DNA from: Sodiomyces alkalinus F11
Taxonomy: Eukaryota; Ascomycota; Sordariomycetes; Glomerellales; Plectosphaerellaceae
Assembly (NCBI RefSeq): GCF_003711515.1
Contig: NW_021167080.1
Span: forward strand, 2,818,896 to 2,882,895
Direction: 5' to 3'
DNA length: 64,000 nt
In this document: positions 1 through 13,484 of the stretch, piece after piece
How the letters are laid out: each line of letters begins with the position of its first letter
How positions within the stretch are numbered: the first letter of the stretch is position 1
Translations under genes and position numbers: made by a program
The notes under the pieces: generated by a model
Database searches by the model: none
What the model was told of the DNA's origin: nothing
Seen by the model: only the letters and a program-made list of their open reading frames with translations

Positions 1-77
1 GTGTGCACGGTGGTGTATGTACCAAATCATCCTTGTCGAAGCCCACTGTGCCATTTGTCCCCTCTTCCTTAGCCTTT

Positions 78-109
<32 letters not shown>

Positions 110-3100
110 GGTTTGATTTTTTTCTCGCCTTGTTTTCCCTTCTTGTCTTATCTCTGCCCTTGTTGCTGACGATTCTTCCGAGTCGTCTCCCACCTTTCCA
201 CCCCAACCGTTCATGTCACTGCCTATCAATCACCTAACGGGTTTCTGCAGTGATCGGATTGGTAAATGATGCTGGCCCACGAGGATGGAAGGGAAAGGGT
301 GTGGACAGTACGTAATCAATGGGGGTAGGCGCAACACTCCGGAGGCTCCGCTTCATCGCTCTTACACGTGTTTCTGACCCGGTATTATTGTAATCACACG
401 TGTACGGAGCCGGGATCTGCGGGAGATGAACCAAAGCCAACCGGCAACTCCTCGTTCTTTGTGCCATTCTGATGGGGAATGACGAGTCGGATATAATTTC
501 ATTGTTTGGCCTTAAGGTTCAGGCCAACGAACTTGTCAACCTTCCTCAGCCCTGTCCATAGCCCCTTGGGTACTCCCCATTCGTCACTACAAGGGGCAAA
601 CGATCATGAGCAGTCAGCCCAGCTAAACCTTTGGTAATATTCACCTGCTGTGCGTTTATGTACCATATTACAATGTGTACACTTCGAGAACAGGGCGGAC
701 GAAGCTCAGACCATGCGATAATTAGCTCCTAGTCACAAAATGCTGAGGCCGGAACTGGAGATTGGAATGGTGCGAGCAGGGACGGCAAGCGTAACCAGTT
801 ACTAATGGCGGCATAAGCAGCGCGGTGTGCAGTCGCCGGTGAGAGGGCACTTGCCGAGACTATCGTCAAACAGCTTCCCTTTCCTCGTCTTTTCATGCAC
901 ATACCTCCCACCCACACAAAGCCGATCCCTACCGGGCCTTCACGTACTGTGCCGGTCAGGGTGGGAAAGTCCAAGGCTAAATTATGAGCAATGAAATCGG
1001 CCGATAGACCAGATCCCGCTCCGGTTCGAGTTTGGGTGACCGAACATCGTGCGAAGGAACACCTAAAAGACTCCCATTCACTCTTACTCTTGATTCGAAG
1101 ATTCCTGGGCCGGCCTCCCTGCCGGCTCGGTTCTCTCGAGGCTCTCTGCACCCCAACGGCACCAATGTGTAGATGGGTCGTCTCCACCAATAGACCCTAG
1201 TTAGGGCGCTTCGTAGACGCCCCCGGTGCATGGTGCCCCGTTTAAAAACACTAGTCAATATCCGCCGACATGTAACTCGGGTTGGCCGCGCGCATTGTAC
1301 GTCATTAGGTAAATACTAGCCTCAAGCCAAACCGATATACCAGTGTCAGGAACAATATTTCGCGTGCTCTCTTTGATCTCATATTTCTCCTAGTCATACC
1401 TAGGCCGTGACTGAAGGTTCGAGAACCCGAGTAAGATGACTAGTCCACTATATATCGTCATACCATGATAGCCACGAACAGAAAGGACCAATGCTGTGCA
1501 ACACAGGGGATAGAGTGCATTTCAGCCGCGGGATCAAATAAAATGCCGTGTACTTTTCCTGTTCTAGAATATTAGTTCAGCCCAGTAGATGGTACCTTAA
1601 TAATAATGTTTCCTAGAAAGTGCACGGAGCGCCATGACAGCATGTCATTCAATTCCTGCACATGGAAAAGTAAAATAAAATAATATCCGACAGAACATCG
1701 CCTCGATTGACGTGGAGATTTTAGATCAGTAAGAGTCCGCCGTATATCCGCATGTGTGGTACCCTCCTCTTGGAGAGCGGTGAGCATGATTATCTGACGC
1801 TTTGGGTGGTGTAACATGCTAATGGTGATAGTAGTGGTGATGGTGGTATCAGGGTATGTGGTAGGTTATGGTTCCGGAGACGCACCTATGCAAAAGTGCT
1901 GTCTGTGCTGTGCCACAGGACTGCGTCTTCCTTTCTGTACATGAGGCACGGTGCAACACAGGATCGGCGCGTGGCTTCAGGGATGTTGTATTGCCCCTCC
2001 ATTCAGCTCCTTTCCGAATGCCTCGTGTTCGGTCATCGCTTCCCTGTAAGCCACGCAGTGCCACCGCCAGTCCCCCCGGTCGCAGTCACGTTGCTGCCAC
2101 GCAGGCGTTTGAACATTTGGATCTGTGTATCGCCCCACTATCACCACGTGACCACCTAGGGACCGTTCCCCCGCTCTTTATCGACAACCGCAACCGAGGT
2201 AGGTACGGATACATCTGGCAGAGGCCAGTACGTTAGCTACGTCGAAGTACGGATACTTGGTTGTTTTCTCCTATCACCAGCCCTTGATCCCAGTCCTTTC
2301 GATGCCACGCCCGAATACCTAGGTACATACTCATTTCCTACGGAGCACTACGTTGTGCGGCGAACATCATTCTTATGTTTAACTGCACATGACCGGATGT
2401 TTCGTCTTTCGAGCTGTGGAAAACGTTGTCCAGCCATTCGCCAACCCGTATGCCCATGGTTCTCTCGCTGCATTCAGATACAACCTTCAACTCGCGACTT
2501 GCTTGACCGGCGATGCCTTATTACCAGCCTTGGGTTCCGGGCTTTTTAGGCCGGAAATACAGTGCACTGACAGACTTCGTACGATCCTGAACAAACAGCC
2601 AACCCAAAGTGATGCGGAAGAACTGTCTTACGTATTTCTCATCCCCACGTTGGACGCCCGCTGGTGAGATAAGAGTTCCAGAAACAGCGACTTAAATATT
2701 CGCGCGAGGTCAAGCTAAGATAATCAAGCGGAGAGACGATTTCGCTTAGAAGGACCCCGATATTTTCCGAGCACCTATCTTATTAGTAATACGTAGGTAA
2801 TATACTAATTAAAGCACTGACCCGAGCGTGGGGATCTCGGTGTCGTCCAACCGAGAGAAATTCAGATTAGTTGGCTCATATGGGACCACTATTCGTACAC
2901 TCGTAAACACCTTGCAAGGGTCGACGAAACCAGACGTAGACGACGCCTAGGTGACCTACTCTTCCACACACCCTGAAGCATGGCTTGGAAGCCCTTGCCC
3001 CGAACATAGTAGGGACACCTAATAAAACGGAAATGTACACGTGTAGAACACTGGAGAGTATTAGTTCGTTAGTTCGTAATGCTTTCTTCATTCTTATTTA

Positions 3101-6100
3101 TGATTGTCACCGTTGTTCCCAGGCTACCTTGGGTCGACATCATCCCCGGTCCCCTGTCTTCCCACGTGGCCAGGGCAAAGGAAAACCAGAACTGGTCACA
3201 GCTTGTACCTAGAACAAACAACAAGAAAAGGGGTCTCAACCAGGAACAAGAGAGTACGCTGCCCTGGGAAATCTAGGGAAATCTAGGGAAACAACATGCC
3301 CCATCTGTCCGGTTGGGCGCGACGAGCCAAGCATCGTCGACAAAGCAAGGGGGGCGTCTGCGAACGGGCGCCAGCGGACGATTGCCTAGCGCAAGTCGGA
3401 CTGACGGGAGGCCACGTGGTATACCAGATGAGGCTGGGTATTATCCGTCCAGGGGTACGTCTCCGTAGTCTGCTTGCCTGAAGGCGGAAAGACGCAGGTT
3501 GGCCGGTTTACGACGCGTATCCAGACGACAGGGCCGAATGATGCCAGGGACTTGCACTGCTGGACACGAATGAAATCACATATCACCTAACGGAGTAGAT
3601 TACGAATATTACGGTTGGGATTTCTTTCTTTCTGGGTGGCATGATAGGGTGAAACAGACCCTCATTTTATCTCGTGGCACCAATCACAGACCACGAAGGA
3701 GTGGGGGTAGGGTAAGCAGGCATCTGTATTTGTACTTCGTAAAACCACATGGCATTGTGCGTGGTTGGATGCCTTGTCTGATCTGCAAATTCTGTATGGA
3801 TCTTGAGACTATGCTCCGCTTCCATGGCGAAGAAAACGGCAATACAACGTAAGCTACTTCCTACACAAGCTCACTTCATACTACCAGCGGTCAAGAATGC
3901 GCCGGATTTTGAGGATAAAGAATAAATTGAGCGCGATCCACATTATTTAGTACTTCGTCGTGTCCTCTATCCACGCGAAAATGATGTCGTAAAGAGCATC
4001 TCTTCTATTTATGATTAAGATTATTATAGTTGTATCATGGGCAGTGGTCCCAACCTGGGTTAAGAGGCTTTTGGGTCGGGCCGGGGTTTCAAGGAAGAAG
4101 ATGGAGGACTGGCGTGTTTATAAGCCTGTTAGGGCGACTTCCTTTGCTTAGGTATGCTGACTTACAATGTACTTTGTAGTACACCCGGATGTACCGTATA
4201 CTTAGGACACAGAGCGCACACGAGCAAGTACTAGATACTTCGCCATGCGCTAGATGGTCTATAAATCCTAGCTTCCACGCTCTGCACCCATAAAAAGCTG
4301 GAGAAATCCTTGTCTCCTTGTCGGCTTCCCGTCCACTAATCTTATCCCGGCGTTCCTGGACTCTGGGCACTTTTGGAAGTGCCCCGATGCTCCCAAGTCG
4401 CCGTCACCGCCATTCCAGTACCGACGTTTCATCCGTCACCTTTTGGTTGTTCAGAGCAATCCGACGAAGTAGGCATAAGCGACAACTAGCGTTGATATAC
4501 GATATGATCCGAATGATCCGATTTTCTTTCACGTACATAGGGTGTTTATGGAACCTGCTCAGCGCGGCAGATTGCCAATTGCAAACGCCCACTTCCCTTG
4601 GTTCCCGACCGTAGATGCTCAGGCCGCAACCGGCCCAAGGAGTACGTTGCAGTCGCTGCTTTTCATTATTATACTGTGTGGGTTAGGTCTTGGATCAAAA
4701 CTCCCTCTCGACTATCCCCCCAACCGCACTTACTGTACGTTGTAGCCTCGCTAGTGGTATGCGGTTTAGCAGTCCAGGGTTCACATACAACGCACTCTAC
4801 AAAGATACAGCATGGATGTACTTCGTACGGGTATATGGAGTGAGCTGCTACGAGCGAGGGAGCCGCAGGAGTTATAATTATCTGTTCAAGCCAGCGACAG
4901 ACAGCTAATGCTTGCATTCCATACTCTTTAACATTTCGATGATCTGCAGTGTGTTTTTAATTGAGCCCTTGCCCACTCATTTATTTCGGATCTGCCGGTT
5001 AGATGAAGAGTGGGACAATGTCTCGCTCACCACCTCAAGAGATGGAGAAAGACCCGGCAGTCAATGCCAATGCCGTCCGTGACAACTCCAAGTCCCCATG
5101 GAACATGGACCTTTTCTTTCCATGCGAGCCGAATACCAAACAGCCTCTCGGCATTCGGTCTGCAACCGAACATGCGAACAAATCAAGATAGTAACCTAAA
5201 GCGCCCGGGCCGACATCCAGAACAACGGGGTGGGGGTGGGTCCTTAGAGACATTCGGCATGCGGCAATCCATCCTCTCTCATCTATCCGTTGTCACCCAT
5301 GTTGCAAAACAAGGATTCGTCCTTTATTGTCGCGTGGAGTTGAGTGAAATCACATATCATGGACTCGACAGGTCGGCTCTTTGCCGGAGAGTGGACTCCC
5401 AAGAAATCCCCAACCAAGGAAGGAATTTCTAGAAGCGGCCAAGCGTCGCTAGGCGCCGGCAGAGACCCCCTTTTCTTTGATTTGATTTCAATCAATCAGA
5501 AGGTTATCTTCGTGTCTTGTACGTTGTATCTCCTTTTTGTTTTTGGGAACACTCCCCTGAAGGATTCTTAAAGGGATCCGGGATTTAAGACAGAGCGTTT
5601 CCTACTTCGGACAGCGCTCGTCTCTCGCAGCACTTTACACGTATGTGTGACCAGCCTTTCGCTGTTGACCCAAAAGAGCTGATTGACTGACGGACGAGTG
5701 GAGCTTTTTCGCGTCGTTGCATATTACATACAACGTACTACATGTGTACCGCAGGAAATGACTGTGTACAACGTAAGGCTTGTGAGAAGTAGATGGACAG
5801 GAAACAGGCCCATGACCAAATGAGGCGAGAGTGGGGTGGAAGGGGTAGTGAGTGAGCGACAACGTGGCTGATCATGCCAATGTCCACAAAATGCTCCTAT
5901 CTGGGCCGGGTGATAACGAGAGCGCTAGCAAGATTTTCAATCAATTACGAAAGTTACATTACTTTGTTTGGTACGGAGTACAAGCTTTTGTCTCACAGAA
6001 CTTTCGAAATGTTCTCCTCCTCAAATCTAAAAGGAGTACTGTAGGTAATTACTCCAGGTCCTCGTCCGCACTAATGTGCGCAATTACCGGCCGACGCACG

Positions 6101-7864
6101 TGGCCCTGAACGAACACAGAATAAGGTCCGGGAGGGTCTTTCCCGGGGATTGATTGGTGGACAGTTGGGACTATACTGTCCCTTCCCCTCATTCGGAGGC
6201 TAAGAACACACCCTCTTTCTTTTTCCCCGAGAGACTCCCCTCCATGGACACATTATCCGGCTTAGTAATGTCCTTTGGGCGTGGAAGGAGTGACTCCGAC
6301 ACACTGCGACTTTGCTAGAACCAACAGACATGCCTCGATGCATCTTCGGCGGGCACGGCAAATGAATGAGGTTACGACGTCCGTCTCTATCCCTGACAGG
6401 ACTTGAGACTCGTCAGCCGTCCAACGCATCGTATGAGTGTCAGATTTGGGCTGCCCCTGCCGCCACCTTTACAATGCTTATCATAACGTCTTGCCGGAAC
6501 CTCTGTGGTGCTCTTTGATTCTTTGATTCTTTGTTTCTTTGTTTCTTTGTCCCTTTTTTTCTTCTTCTCTTTATTTATTCTCTAGTTTCCTCCACGCTGA
6601 CTCGGTACAAGAACTCCGGCCCCAAGATCTACCGACTTACGGCCAAGCCGACTTGCTCCGGTCCGCTGAGGAGGGAATTCGCGTTCGCCGCGGATCTCGA
6701 ACCCTGTAGTATGAAGGCGACGAGCCAACGTCATCTTATTATGTTGCAGCTTTCGTCCCGGAATTGGCCCCCGGAGAAGCGAACGTCGAAAAAGAATCAA
6801 GCTTGGAGATCTTCGCCCACGCTTATCGAGCCATGACGAACAGAGGCGATAACTAACTAAACTCTCTTAGTGAGTCGCTGTAAGCTCATCACTGGTCCAG
6901 TGTCGAATTAGCTTTCCGATCATCTGGCACCCTTGTTTCCCTTGTCCAGATCGGACCCGTCCGTTACTCAAGCTTTGCGGCGGCCGGGCTTTCCAGGCAC
7001 TCGGATCCATGGGTTTGTAACTGGAACCTGCGGTACTCTGAGAGACATGCGGCGCTTCCTAGAAATACATTTGCTTTTGGCAGAAAAGTCGAGGCTCGGA
7101 TCATTCATTTTGAAAGCTCTATTTGTAGTTGGGGGCTATTAGAGACAAACGCTTATTTTATCGATGGACCGTTTTAATCACACTGTAACATCTGAACAAG
7201 TCAGTTATTGGTGATATTGAGGAGACGGACGAGATGAGTTCTGTGAGCTTGCTTCCACGCCAATTCGGGACCAGGCTCCCACCCCCTGAGTAGAATGATT
7301 CCGAGGTTAGAGGAGGCAGACGAACATCTAAATAGCTCACTCCATGGAACTTTGTTCGCTCGCCTACACACGTCGAATGGCCAGATATTAACGGTAATGT
7401 TTCACTCGCTGGATGAGGCAATGGTCTTTGATGCCTCCACACTATCCTGCCTATAAGATTCCAATGTGGGCGGTTCTCCTAGCCAAAAATATGCATAAAT
7501 ACCACGCTCTGCGAAATCCGTTTCCGAGGCGAGAGAACACAGGCCACTCCTGTGTTGGCCTCTCTGTAGTCTTTCTTCGAAAGACCGCTAGGGGTGCGTA
7601 GTCCGGTCTGTTCACTCTCTCCTCGGACGCAGAAAAAAGCCCAGCGTATCAACCCCCTTGAACGCCATCGCTGATGACTCCAATCTCCCTAGATTTTCTA
7701 GGTGAAACATAATACAAGCCTACGGGCGAAGGTCCTCCTCGCAGGCAAAACATACAATATGTCAAAGTTCTCATGGCTGCCTCGATACACGTGAGGCGTT
7801 GGTAGTACCCCCCTTGTAACGCTGAAGACGGTGCCACCAAGCCCCAGATCGAAGAAGAATGGAA
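1..7864. other. Gene desert, no supported gene
   Basis: No open frame here shows a recognisable domain, low-complexity composition typical of fungal exons, or splice-linked partners; the longest frames (about 120-150 codons) have random-looking composition. The stretch starts with a T-rich tract (about 77-109), holds a decanucleotide repeated twice at 3271-3293 (aaatctaggg), a TTTGATTC/TTTC simple repeat at 6516-6560, and several copies of the short words GTACTTCGTA (4813-4824) and TACGGAGTA (5970-5979). I see no transposon protein remnant and no tRNA or 5S gene. A non-coding RNA or a heavily spliced gene cannot be excluded by eye. Confidence 0.6.
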
Positions 7865-9188
7865 TCAGATGGACATGGGGGCAGAATTCTTAGTCCAGCC
7901 CTTTGTCCTCATAGCCGACTCGACCGATCTCCAGATCGTCTCGACGACCTCCTTATCACGGAAGCGAGCCGCCTCGCCCGCGCCCGGCACGGCGCCGACA
8001 AGATTCCCCTCTCTACGGGGCCGGTCAATGCCAAAGTGCAACACGCGGTGTCCCCAGTTCTGCACCGACTCGGGGACAGGCTCGCCCCGCCAACCGACGT
8101 AGATGCCCACGGCGTGGCGGAAGAGCTCCTGCGGGTCGCTCCACTTGTAGTTTTTGAACTGCCACGCCTGGCCCGTGGTGAACACGGCGACCACGCGGTT
8201 CCAGTACTCGGGCTTGAACTGCTCCGGGCCCTCGACGAGGATGAAACGCATGGGCCGCGACGGGTCGACGTCCTTGATCAGGCGCGACACGTGCAGCATG
8301 CTCGTCCCCGAGGCGCTGCTGCTGTCCGGCGGTGTGTAGCGGCCGTTTTCGAGGAAGGACCGGACGTTGGAGAGGCGGAGGAGCGACGACGCTGAGGGGG
8401 ATAGGAGGATGATGGGGTCGGGTCGGCGGGTGGGCGGCTTTGGGTTGATCGCGAGGGCAGCACTGGCCATGATGGTGTTTTGGGACGACCCGGGTTTCTT
8501 CTGCATGAACGGTGCCGCGAGTTTGCGGACATGGGAAAAGTCCTGGGAGGGGGGGGGATTTCAGGTTAGCCGAAAGGAACAGCCATGCGCCCAAAGTGCG
8601 CGTGTTCGACTGAGCTTGAGAACCTACGGTTGGTTTGATTCCGCGCAAGACGGAGTTGCGATCCCCCATCTTTCGCTCACCACTGTAGATTACCGCCATC
8701 CGAGGGTCCATTGCCCCCCTGCCACTCCGACTTACGGCCGTCGACGGCGTTGCCTTCGCAGCGCTCGCGGCAGCCGCATCCTTCCCTTCCCCCACAACCG
8801 GGCGAATATGTTCCGATTCTTCGCTGGCGCCTTCGAGCCAGGTAAAGAGATCTAGACGCTCAACAAACGCGAGGTTCTGCACGGTTCCGAGATCTCCCAG
8901 CTCATCGTTGAGACGGTTGGCCGAGGCGTTGTATTCGGGGATGGCGACGTCCTTGTTGAGCCAGGCGAAGTAGATGGAACGCAGGTCGACAGGGCGATCG
9001 CTACTGATGAAGCGCGTCGGTGTAGAGAGCGGGACAGATATGGGAGCCGGGTGCGGGAAATGCAAATGCGTTGCCTTGGAGAGGGGTGCTTCGACAGGAT
9101 CATCAGCCGACGCTGAGGGAATCGCTGGTTGCTTGGACGCGATGGCCTGGCGCAGGAGAAGGAGCGGGTCCTGCTCGGCGGACGCCAT
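7865..9188 (-). CDS. CDC73: Cdc73, Paf1 transcription elongation complex subunit (parafibromin homologue)
   Basis: Two exons on the minus strand, 9188-8628 and 8542-7865, joined across an 85-nt intron (donor GTAGGT, acceptor CAG) in phase 0, giving 412 residues. The join restores the continuous segment RGIKPT/DFSHVRKLAAPF, a family-typical region. The C-terminal ~180 residues (from about SASSLLRLSNVRSFLENG) form the Ras-like Cdc73 C-terminal domain, with the conserved FILVEGPEQFKPEYWNRV and WQFKNYKW segments. Known role: nuclear Paf1 complex, which travels with RNA polymerase II and supports histone modification and 3'-end processing. The start ATG at 9188 opens MASAEQDPLLLLRQAI, matching the usual short N-terminal helix. 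The length is usual for filamentous fungi. It lies tandem to and downstream of ENP1; its own promoter would be in 9189-10003. Confidence 0.93.
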
Positions 9189-10003
9189 TGTGAGGTAAAT
9201 GTGACAGGCGACGTACTCGCCTCAAGGTCAATTGTGGGAGCCGAGTCGTGATCACAATTAAGATCTAAGAAATGGACAAAAGAGCAGTTGTCAAAGGTGG
9301 GCAGATGTGTGTGTGATGCGGTTGAGCTATCGAGCTATGGGAAGCTAGGAAGTTTTACGCAAGGTAGACGACCTCGGTGAGATGTCGGAAGATAGAATTG
9401 CCGTGCCGAAGTCAGGTAACCAGCCAGTTGACTTCAGTAATGTCTTGGCAACTTTCGGTGTGGTTTGCCTTCACCGGGAGAAGGCGATGCATGGACTTGA
9501 CTTGGACAACCACGCACAAACCGGCCATGCAAATAGGACTCGGAACTATGTTACTTCAAGTTACATATGTACTGATTTCTCTGCTAACTCCTCTCTACGC
9601 ACGATGTTTATGCGTCAAATAGGACAGTCTCCGACCTCCCTGGTACGGCTCGTGACCGAGCGGTTTCAAGCTACGTTGCAATGCTGGGGCTATCCTTGGT
9701 ATTTTCTTGGAACTTGGGACTGTGGTGACTATTCAAATAGCTTTTGAGATGTGTCGTGACCCAGCGTATGCTTCTTTCCACAACATAAACCCAACGGCAG
9801 TGTCCAAGCTGCTGGACCGGAGGAGGTACACGGGCCGCGCAACAAAAGTGTGTAGTTGAGCGTTATTGAAGAGATATCAGATCATTCATTATACCTTGAC
9901 AAATCAAATCCTGTTAACGCCTTTCCAGATGCCGACCGCAGACCACATTCCCAGTGCAAGCCTTTTCTCCACCCATCATCATGGAGCGTCCATCGCCAAC
10001 AGA
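9189..10003. other. Intergenic: CDC73 promoter side and ENP1 3' side
   Basis: 815 nt between two tandem minus-strand genes. It holds the CDC73 5' flank and the ENP1 3' flank. A 121-codon plus-strand frame at 9382-9747 has no family resemblance and is not called as a gene. Confidence 0.5.
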
Positions 10004-11643
10004 TTAGGCGTCCACCAGCATCGTGTCATCGCCATCAAATCCTGGCCCCTGGGGCTCCACCGGAACCCCGCGACCTCGACCGGCAAGTAGTTCCCTCCGA
10101 ATCTCGGGAGCGATGGCAGGGTGTCCGTGCGACAGAAGCAGATCGAGGAGCGCCTCTCGCTGGTCCTCGCTGATGTCGTTGCGATACCGCTGGGCAAAGG
10201 AGAGCAGGCTCTGGTGGAACACGACTGGCAGCGACCTGACCATATCACCTGATACGGCCTGGCCCTCCTTGATGGAGGCCGGGTCCACGCTGCGGAAGCG
10301 TAGGAAGTGGAAGACGAGCGAGTCGATGACCTGGTAGGGGAGAGCATACTTCTTCTCCAAGAGCGTCTTGATGAAGATGTTGGCCGCGCCACCACCCTCC
10401 GTGCCTTGTGACGCTTGTTGGGCAGCACTATATCCGTGTTAGAGAGAGAGATCGGCCGGTAGACAAGCAGCGAAGTTATTAGAAAGAAGAAACAGTAAGA
10501 GAAACCTTACATCTCTGTGATACCCTTAAGGGCAGCAGCCGAGTGAAGCACGGGAACCGAGACTCTCGCAAGCACGGCGGAAACAATGTGGGCTTCGCGA
10601 ACCGTGCAACCACTCATGAGCAACGGGAACAGGAACCCGATGAAGAAAGCTCTTGGCTTGTAAAGACTCTTCTTGAGCGCGTTGAACAGGTGAACGTTCA
10701 GCTTCTTGTGCTCGCGGATATCGTCGCGGACCTTGTCCAGGATGACATTCTCCATGAACTTTTGGCACGTCGCTGGACTCGCGGCAGAGAATATCCTGGT
10801 CGCCTGGAATGCGGCGTTGGGCGTCCACTTGTGGGGTTCGGTCACCTCGATGATATCTTCCCAATGGGGTATCGTGGGCAGGATCTTGAACGGTTTCGGC
10901 AAGGGACCGCTCTTATATCTCGAGAGAATCTGGCCAATCCTGAATGTCGTCGTTAGTATCATGAGGAAAAGAAAATGAAGAAAAAGAGAAAAAGGTCTTC
11001 TACGCCTGCGGGAGAGTAGGCGACAGGAAGCAACCTACTTAGTATAGGCCTCGATGACCTTCGGCGGCAACTCGTAGTGCTCATCCGGCAAACCAGCCTC
11101 TCGCCGGGCTTCAGCAGCCTCGTGCTCAGCGATTTTCTCCAAGATGAGCTCCGTCAGGTTGGTGCCACCACCACCCATGTCCTCGTCTCGACCCTTGGAA
11201 CCCCAGCCAGCGTCCCTGAGCATGGCCGAGGGTTCGTCCTCATTATCGGGAAAGAATTTGCGGTACGTCTCCAAGTCCTCCGGGTCCAGCTCGACCTCCT
11301 CTACCTCCTCCTCCTCTTCGTCGCCCCATGCGTCTTCGTCGTCATACTGGCGGTCATCATCCAGGGCTTCGGCGCCGTACCTCGACTCGATGGCGAAGAG
11401 GTCAACTTTGGCCTGCGTCGCGGGTTTCTTCTGTGCGTCATCCTCTTCTGCCAGTTCGCGGCCTAGCCTCAGGATATTGCGACTTTGACTGGCGTCGATG
11501 TAATGCTCCCCGTCCTCCTCGTCGTCCTTCTTCCCCTTCTTCTTTTTGGTCTTGTTCTTCAGCGGCCCAGTCGCAAGGATGTCATCTTGAAGAGGGTTGT
11601 GTCGACGGGCCTGACGATCCGTGGGCGTTGTGGCCTTCCCCAT
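10004..11643 (-). CDS. ENP1: Bystin / Enp1, 40S ribosome biogenesis factor
   Basis: Three exons: 11643-11039, 10939-10511 and 10427-10004, with introns of 99 and 83 nt; donors GTAGGT and GTAAGG. The spliced frame is 485 residues, close to yeast Enp1. The N-terminus is basic (KTKKKKGKK, about residues 31-39), followed by an acidic region (about 95-125, [15 protein letters not shown]). The bystin domain begins around residue 180 ([22 protein letters not shown]) and includes [31 protein letters not shown] and [20 protein letters not shown]. Known role: nuclear and cytoplasmic pre-40S maturation, 18S rRNA processing and 40S export. It is divergent from HGH1 across about 0.5 kb, so two translation-related genes may share a promoter region. 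Confidence 0.95.
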
Positions 11644-12140
11644 CTTTTTTTGATAAATTCTTGTTGTCCGAAGTTCCGGTTGTCCAACAGAAGGCGTGTG
11701 CGTCGTCTAGGTACCCAACGCGTGAACGGTCGACGGTGAGGGACAGCAGGTTGACGGGTCGATTTTGGATTTTTTTCCTTCTCCCAAGCCCTGCAATTTT
11801 CCCTGTCGAGTCCCTTATCGATTAGCCCCGCGATTAGTGTGGGCTTGGTGGTACCCACCTAGGTATATGTGGACCCTGGGTATATTTCGTCCAATCATGA
11901 CATTTAGAGCTTCTCCGTTCGAGTGATGTACCTCGAGGATGCCCCGCCATATGTAGGTACCTAGGAAAAACCCCTCCAACTTGCCCCGGCCGTCGCCAAC
12001 TGAGAGAGATTTGCGTCTGGATGAGCAGGAACTGAAATCATCTCAGAACATCATGAGGTGAGAGATTTTGAGCTTCGGAAATAGGGGCACCACATTTATT
12101 CTTATTTATTACTTCTTTACCCTTCATTCTTCCAGTTAAA
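11644..12140. promoter_or_regulatory. Divergent promoter region ENP1 / HGH1
   Basis: 497 nt between the start codons of ENP1 (minus) and HGH1 (plus). It contains an ACCTAGGTATATG word at 11858-11870 and a related GTAGGTACCTAGG word at 11954-11966, and a T-rich tract before HGH1. No specific factor site is assigned. The bidirectional role is inferred from layout only. Confidence 0.5.
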
Positions 12141-12596
12141 ATGCCCACAGAGTTAGAAGACGTACTGTAACTCCTTACCCCCCCGCCGCCTTCATCCAAC
12201 TCCCTCTAGATCCTCGATAGCAACGGGACTATGGCTGACCAGATCCTGATATAGCTTGTCGGCTTCATTGCGCACCCCAATCCTCAAATTCGAAAGCTTG
12301 CAGTCGAGAATCTAGTTCCATACTCAACAGCGCAGCCTTCTATATTCAAGACCGAGGATCTCCTGCCCGTGAAGAACTTAGCCTTGTTGATGCAAGATCA
12401 TCCAGTGAGTTTGTCTTTGGATTCCAAAAACTCATAATAGCCTCGCAGCCAGCCCCTGACTCACCTGAACACCATAGCAAATTGCCGAACATGCCTTGAC
12501 GATCCTCGTCAACCTATCAGCCGACGAAAAAGTACTAGAATTACTCGCGAGTAATGACAGATTCGTCGACTCCCTTCTGGCGAGGGTGGTTGTGAG

Positions 12597-12637
<41 letters not shown>

Positions 12638-13484
12638 GAGACTGACCCAGGCTCGCCCTAAGTTTCAAAGAGACTGTTGTTGGTAACCGGGAAGCGAGCC
12701 GTGACAGAAACCATCCGAACCCAACGCCAACCTCCTGGCCATGCTCCTCGCCAACCTCTCCAAGTGGGACGGCCTCAAGAAGATCCTAACCAAGAAGCAA
12801 CCCCCGCCGGAGGAGCTCCAGTCGCACGACCTAGTCCTCAACCAGCTCATGGACCTCTTCGTCAAGGGCGCCGACGGCTCCTACAACAAGCACGCCGACT
12901 ACGCCTACCTCGCCTACTTCTTCGCCGACCTGACCAAGCACGCCGACGTCCGCCAGTTCTACCTCACCAAGCAGCGCTACGACGACGCCGTCCCGCTGAC
13001 CAAGCTCAAGGTCTTCACCGAGCACAAGTCCGACGTCCGCCGCAAGGGCGTCGCCAGCACCATCAAGAACGTCGCCTTCGAGGTCCCCGCCCACCCGGCC
13101 TTCTTCGCCGAGGACGACATCCACATCCTCCCTTACGTCCTCCTCCCCATCATGGGCGACGAGGACTACGACGTCGACGAGACCATGGACATGCTCCCCG
13201 AGCTCCAGCTCCTCCCCCCCGACAAGCAGCGCGACCCGGACTCGTCCATCATCCAGACCCATCTCGAGACCCTGCTCCTCCTCACGGCCACGAGGGAAGG
13301 GAGGGAGCTGATGCGCCAGGTCAAGGTGTACCCCATCATCCGGGAGACTCATTTGCGCGTCAACGACGAAGGGGTCAGGGAGGCCTGCGACAGGCTCGTG
13401 CAGGTGTTGATGAGGGAAGAGGAGCCCGATTCCACCTCGAAGGTGAAAGAGGTTCATGAAGATGACGAAATAGTTGATGTGTAG
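12141..13484 (+). CDS. HGH1: Hgh1-family eEF2 folding chaperone adaptor (FAM203)
   Basis: Four exons: 12141-12161 (a 21-nt micro-exon), 12255-12404, 12478-12591 and 12708-13484, all joined in phase 0, giving 353 residues. Splicing yields MPTELED/LVGFIAHPNPQIRKLAVEN, then the armadillo-like repeats (HALTILVNLSADEKVLELL, NLLAMLLANLSKWDGL), the DUF383 core and the DUF384 C-terminal part (LLLLTATREGRELMRQ, VYPIIRETH). Known role: cytosolic Hgh1 works with TRiC/CCT to fold elongation factor 2. The micro-exon is required because the in-frame sequence upstream of exon 2 has a TAG directly before CTT GTC; its donor (GTACTG) is weak. Intron 3 holds a (TA)n microsatellite. The acidic C-terminal tail ends EDDEIVDV. 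Confidence 0.93.
12604..12631. repeat. (TA)n microsatellite in HGH1 intron 3
   Basis: A continuous alternating AT run of about 28 nt just after the GTGAGT donor of HGH1 intron 3. It lies wholly inside the intron. Confidence 0.95.

Noticed and set aside
1414..1434. GGTTCGAGAACC resembling a tRNA T-loop
   Set aside because: The flanking bases do not form a five-base-pair T-stem and no acceptor, D or anticodon stem fits around it. Similar GTTCGA hits at 38015 and 31540 fail in the same way.
3271..3293. Repeated CTAGGG resembling telomeric repeat
   Set aside because: The unit is aaatctaggg, only two copies, and not TTAGGG; no interstitial telomere array.
3571..5359. 15-nt direct repeat tgaaatcacatatca at 3571 and 5345
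   Set aside because: One or two shared 15-mers are expected by chance in 64 kb, and flanks do not match.
9382..9747. 121-codon open frame upstream of CDC73
   Set aside because: No family resemblance, no biased composition, overlaps another frame of similar length on the same strand.
12677..13459. 260-codon Pro/Arg-rich frame overlapping HGH1
   Set aside because: It is the shifted-frame shadow of the GC-rich HGH1 exon 4.
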